Shown: one piece after another, positions 62,015 to 64,000 of the stretch
Layout of the letters: every line of letters starts with the position of its first letter
Position numbering within the stretch: position 1 is the first letter of the stretch
NCBI RefSeq assembly: GCF_019957155.1
Contig: NZ_JAIPME010000002.1
Span: 992,001-1,056,000 of the forward strand
DNA: 64,000 bases
Direction: 5' to 3'
Origin: Anaerococcus murdochii
Lineage (GTDB): Bacteria > Bacillota > Clostridia > Tissierellales > Peptoniphilaceae
The notes under the pieces: generated by a model
Told to the model about the DNA's origin: nothing
The model's input: the letters and a program-made list of their open reading frames with translations, nothing else
The model's database searches: none
Translations under genes and position numbers: made by a program

Positions 62015-63262
62015 ATGAAAATGAATAAATTAGCAGCAGGTGCATTAGCACTAGCTCTAGGTCTTGGTGCAGTTGCTCCATCACTTGCAGCACAAAACGG
62101 AACAGGAACAAATCTTGTTGAATCTCAATACAATGAAAAATTAGTTGAAGCTCAAAAATACTTTGAACAAAGAAATGAAGCTAGAAAAAAATCTCAAGCA
62201 GCTAAAGAAAGATATGAAGCAGCTAAAAAAGCTGTAGAAGTATTAGAAAAGAAATATAAAGATCTTCCAGCTGATGAAAAAGAAACTACTCCTAAAACAT
62301 CAAAAGAAATCCAAGATACAATTTCTGGTCCAACAGGATTAAAACAAAAAGCACAAGATGCAGCAGATGCAGTTGCAAAAGCTAAAAAAGATCTTGACGA
62401 TAACAAAGATGATTCAAAAAAAGCAGGTTTTGAAACAGCTCTTGAAACTGCAAAAGATAATCTTAAGAAAGCTAACGCTGCTCTAGAAAAAGCAAACGCT
62501 GACCTAGCTGAAGCTATCAAGAAAGAAAAAGAAGCTCTTCCAGAACTAGATAAAAACAAACTAGCTCCAAAAGCTCAAGCTTTAGTTGACCTTATGAAAG
62601 CTCAAGAAGAATTATCAAACGCATACGCTGCATACGGTGTTGCTCTAGATAATGAAAGAGCTATCACAAAGAAATTCGATGATGAATATACTCTACTAAG
62701 TGGATTTGCTAAAGATGCAAATGCAATCGTTGCAATCGAAAATGACAAAGTAGTTGTTAAACCAGCTAAACCAGCAGCTAAGAAAGACAACCTTGCTGAA
62801 CTTAAGAGAGCAAAATCTGAAGCTGAAACAGCTATCAAAGCAGTTAAACTTCTAAAAGAACTTTCTCCAGAAAAGATCAAAAAAGTAGAAGCTAAACTTA
62901 ACGCTTTAGTTGCTAAGAACGAAGCTCTTGTTAAAAAAGCTGACGCTAAAATCGCTGAACTTGAAAAAGTAGCTTTCATCGCTACAGCTTACGCTGATGA
63001 AGCTAAAGAAGATGACACAGACGCTTTAATCAAAGAATTAGACTCTACAACAAGCGAAATCAAAGATCTTATCAAAGATACACCAGAAGACAAAAAAGCT
63101 AACGAAGAAAAACCAGCTGAAAAACCAGCAGAAAAACCAGCTGAGAAAACACCATCTAAAAAAGCTGGTAACAACGCTAAAACAGGTATCGCAGGCATCG
63201 CAGGCGTAGCTGGTATCTTAGCAGCAGCTTCAGTTGCATACGCAGCAAGCAAAAGAGACTAA
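62015..63262 (+). CDS. Secreted coiled-coil surface protein with atypical sorting signal
   Basis: This 415-residue protein has a signal peptide at residues 1-26 (KLAAGALALALGLGAVAPSLA). A long alanine/lysine-rich coiled coil is followed by KPAEKPAEKPAEK near residue 365. The C-terminal signal is NAKTG at about residue 387, then GIAGIAGVAGILAAASVAYAA and a KRD tail. NAKTG stands where LPxTG would be, so a sortase might cut here, or the hydrophobic end may simply anchor it. AAAGGAG precedes the ATG. Codons are strongly AT-ended. It is a likely major cell-surface protein. Confidence 0.75.
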   Translation: MKMNKLAAGALALALGLGAVAPSLAAQNGTGTNLVESQYNEKLVEAQKYFEQRNEARKKSQAAKERYEAAKKAVEVLEKKYKDLPADEKETTPKTSKEIQDTISGPTGLKQKAQDAADAVAKAKKDLDDNKDDSKKAGFETALETAKDNLKKANAALEKANADLAEAIKKEKEALPELDKNKLAPKAQALVDLMKAQEELSNAYAAYGVALDNERAITKKFDDEYTLLSGFAKDANAIVAIENDKVVVKPAKPAAKKDNLAELKRAKSEAETAIKAVKLLKELSPEKIKKVEAKLNALVAKNEALVKKADAKIAELEKVAFIATAYADEAKEDDTDALIKELDSTTSEIKDLIKDTPEDKKANEEKPAEKPAEKPAEKTPSKKAGNNAKTGIAGIAGVAGILAAASVAYAASKRD

Positions 63263-63284
63263 TTAATTTAGAATCTTAAGAATT

Positions 63285-63317
63285 GTCCAAAATAAGAGTG
63301 CACTCTTAGGACTTTTC
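63285..63317. terminator. Palindromic hairpin after the surface protein
   Basis: TAAGAGTGCACTCTTA (63293-63308), with GTCC/GGAC outside and TTTT after it. Confidence 0.75.
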
Positions 63318-63349
63318 TAAAAAATAAATACCCGGGTACTCACTTGACA

Positions 63350-63378
63350 AAAACCTTCCTTTTTAAAAAAGGGAGGTT
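63350..63378 (+). terminator. Second terminator
   Basis: AACCTTCC pairs with GGGAGGTT and is followed by seven T residues. Confidence 0.8.
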
Positions 63379-63436
63379 TTTTTATTCCACTAAAATCAAT
63401 TAAGGTTTAATATTGTCTTTATCTTTTATATTATTT

Positions 63437-63885
63437 CAGTCATTGACATAACTGCTTCGTACCAAGGGGGACCCCTGGGGAACGTTTCGCACGTTCCCGC
63501 TATCGGGTCCCCCTTAAACCCCCTTCCGTTACCCCCTCCGGGCGACCCCTCGCGGGGGATAAGGGGTTTGCCTTCGGCAAACTATTGGTATGGGGGTTAC
63601 CTTGTTTTAGATAGTTGTTATCCTAACTGATTTATAATCACATATTGCTAAAAACTAATAACTCGCTAAAGCTCAAACAATTAGTTTTCTTAACGCAATC
63701 TGTGATTATAAATAATCTTAATATTTAGAAATTAATTCCCACAGTATAAAAAGTTCCAAGGCTCGTTTGCCTTTCGCCAAACATTGCTAGAAAGATACCT
63801 AAATCCTACAGTGCCGTCCCGACAAAGGCCGCAGGCCGCCGAGGGACCTTATAAACTCAGGACCAGAATATTCGAAGTGACACCC
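63437..63885 (+). repeat. Single-arm folded repeat R6
   Basis: It starts CAGTCATTGACATAACTGCT. The arm has GGGAACG/CGTTCCC, TTTGCC/GGCAAA, a stem with tip CTCGCTAAAGCTC, then TTTGCC..GCCAAA and GTCCCGACAAAGG, running into antitoxin-type RNA 3. Apart from the terminators after the surface gene, the stretch 63263-64000 has no gene. Confidence 0.85.
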
Positions 63886-63890
63886 CATAC

Positions 63891-63917
63891 TTGAAAACTA
63901 GGCCAAAATGATATAAT
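63891..63917 (+). promoter_or_regulatory. Promoter of antitoxin-type RNA 3
   Basis: TTGAAA (63891-63896), 15 bases and TATAAT (63912-63917). Confidence 0.75.
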
Positions 63918-63923
63918 TATCTT

Positions 63924-64000
63924 AAGAGAAGCCACCTCTTACAAAAGCTCTTGGTTTTGGCCAGGGAAATTATATATGCTAAGATTCATCAATAGGATCA
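63924..64000 (+). ncRNA. Antitoxin-type RNA 3 (runs off the window)
   Basis: It has the AAGAGAAGCCACCTCTT and AGCTCTTGG parts of RNA 1 and 2. Its variable segment (TATGCTAAGATTCATC) is the reverse complement of GATGAATCTTAGCATA, a toxin start reading MNLSI, close to the MEISL of the toxin at 59249. The terminator and any toxin gene lie beyond the right edge. Confidence 0.6.

Overview
The window looks like a chromosomal stretch of a low-GC Firmicute of the Anaerococcus/Peptoniphilus type (Peptoniphilaceae). That placement is an inference from the character of the 16S gene at 39996-41527, the AT-rich codon use, the class I fructose-bisphosphate aldolase and the DUF1659/DUF2922 gene pair. It has not been checked against a database.

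Region 1 (1 to about 25.4 kb) is most of an HK97-type siphovirus prophage that enters the window from the left. In order it holds nucleotide and DNA-modification genes (MazG-like, adenine methyltransferase, ThyX), a late-type regulator, HNH endonuclease, small and large terminase, portal, prohead protease, capsid, head-tail connector genes, tail tube, the gpG/gpGT chaperone pair with a -1 slippery site, tape measure, Dit, Tal, two paralogous collagen-like fibres, a holin-like protein, an endolysin and a second holin-like protein. The integrase and the left attachment site are not visible.

Region 2 (about 25.4-32.7 kb) is accessory DNA. A perfect consensus promoter drives four small plus-strand genes, with a fifth after a hairpin array. 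A 1.3 kb non-coding stretch full of short repeats follows. Then come seven unrecognised small genes on the minus strand and a ribbon-helix-helix regulator. Two nearly identical promoter/operators in front of and behind the regulator gene suggest that it controls itself and the operon beyond it.

Region 3 (32.7-39.5 kb) is ordinary chromosome: EF-G-like GTPase, branching enzyme, SGNH hydrolase, MscS channel, DUF951 protein and class I aldolase. Region 4 (39.6-47.7 kb) is a ribosomal RNA operon (16S, tRNA-Ala, 23S, 5S) followed by 18 more tRNA genes, with fragments of a duplicated tRNA-Glu and a duplicated tRNA-Met terminator.

Region 5 (47.7-64 kb) alternates housekeeping genes (alanine dehydrogenase, HAD phosphatase, AGCS symporter, nitroreductase, DUF1659/DUF2922, a Zn/Cd efflux operon, a ComK-like protein, a surface protein) with long, strongly folded repeats. 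Three copies of these repeats are about 680-740 bp and three are single arms. All three single-arm copies run directly into a promoter and a short terminator-ended RNA. The first of these RNAs converges on a 35-codon membrane-peptide gene in the layout of the Fst/par type I toxin-antitoxin family. The other two look like antitoxin RNAs whose toxin genes are lost or lie outside the window. This repeat plus toxin-antitoxin family is the most interesting candidate for an undescribed system here.
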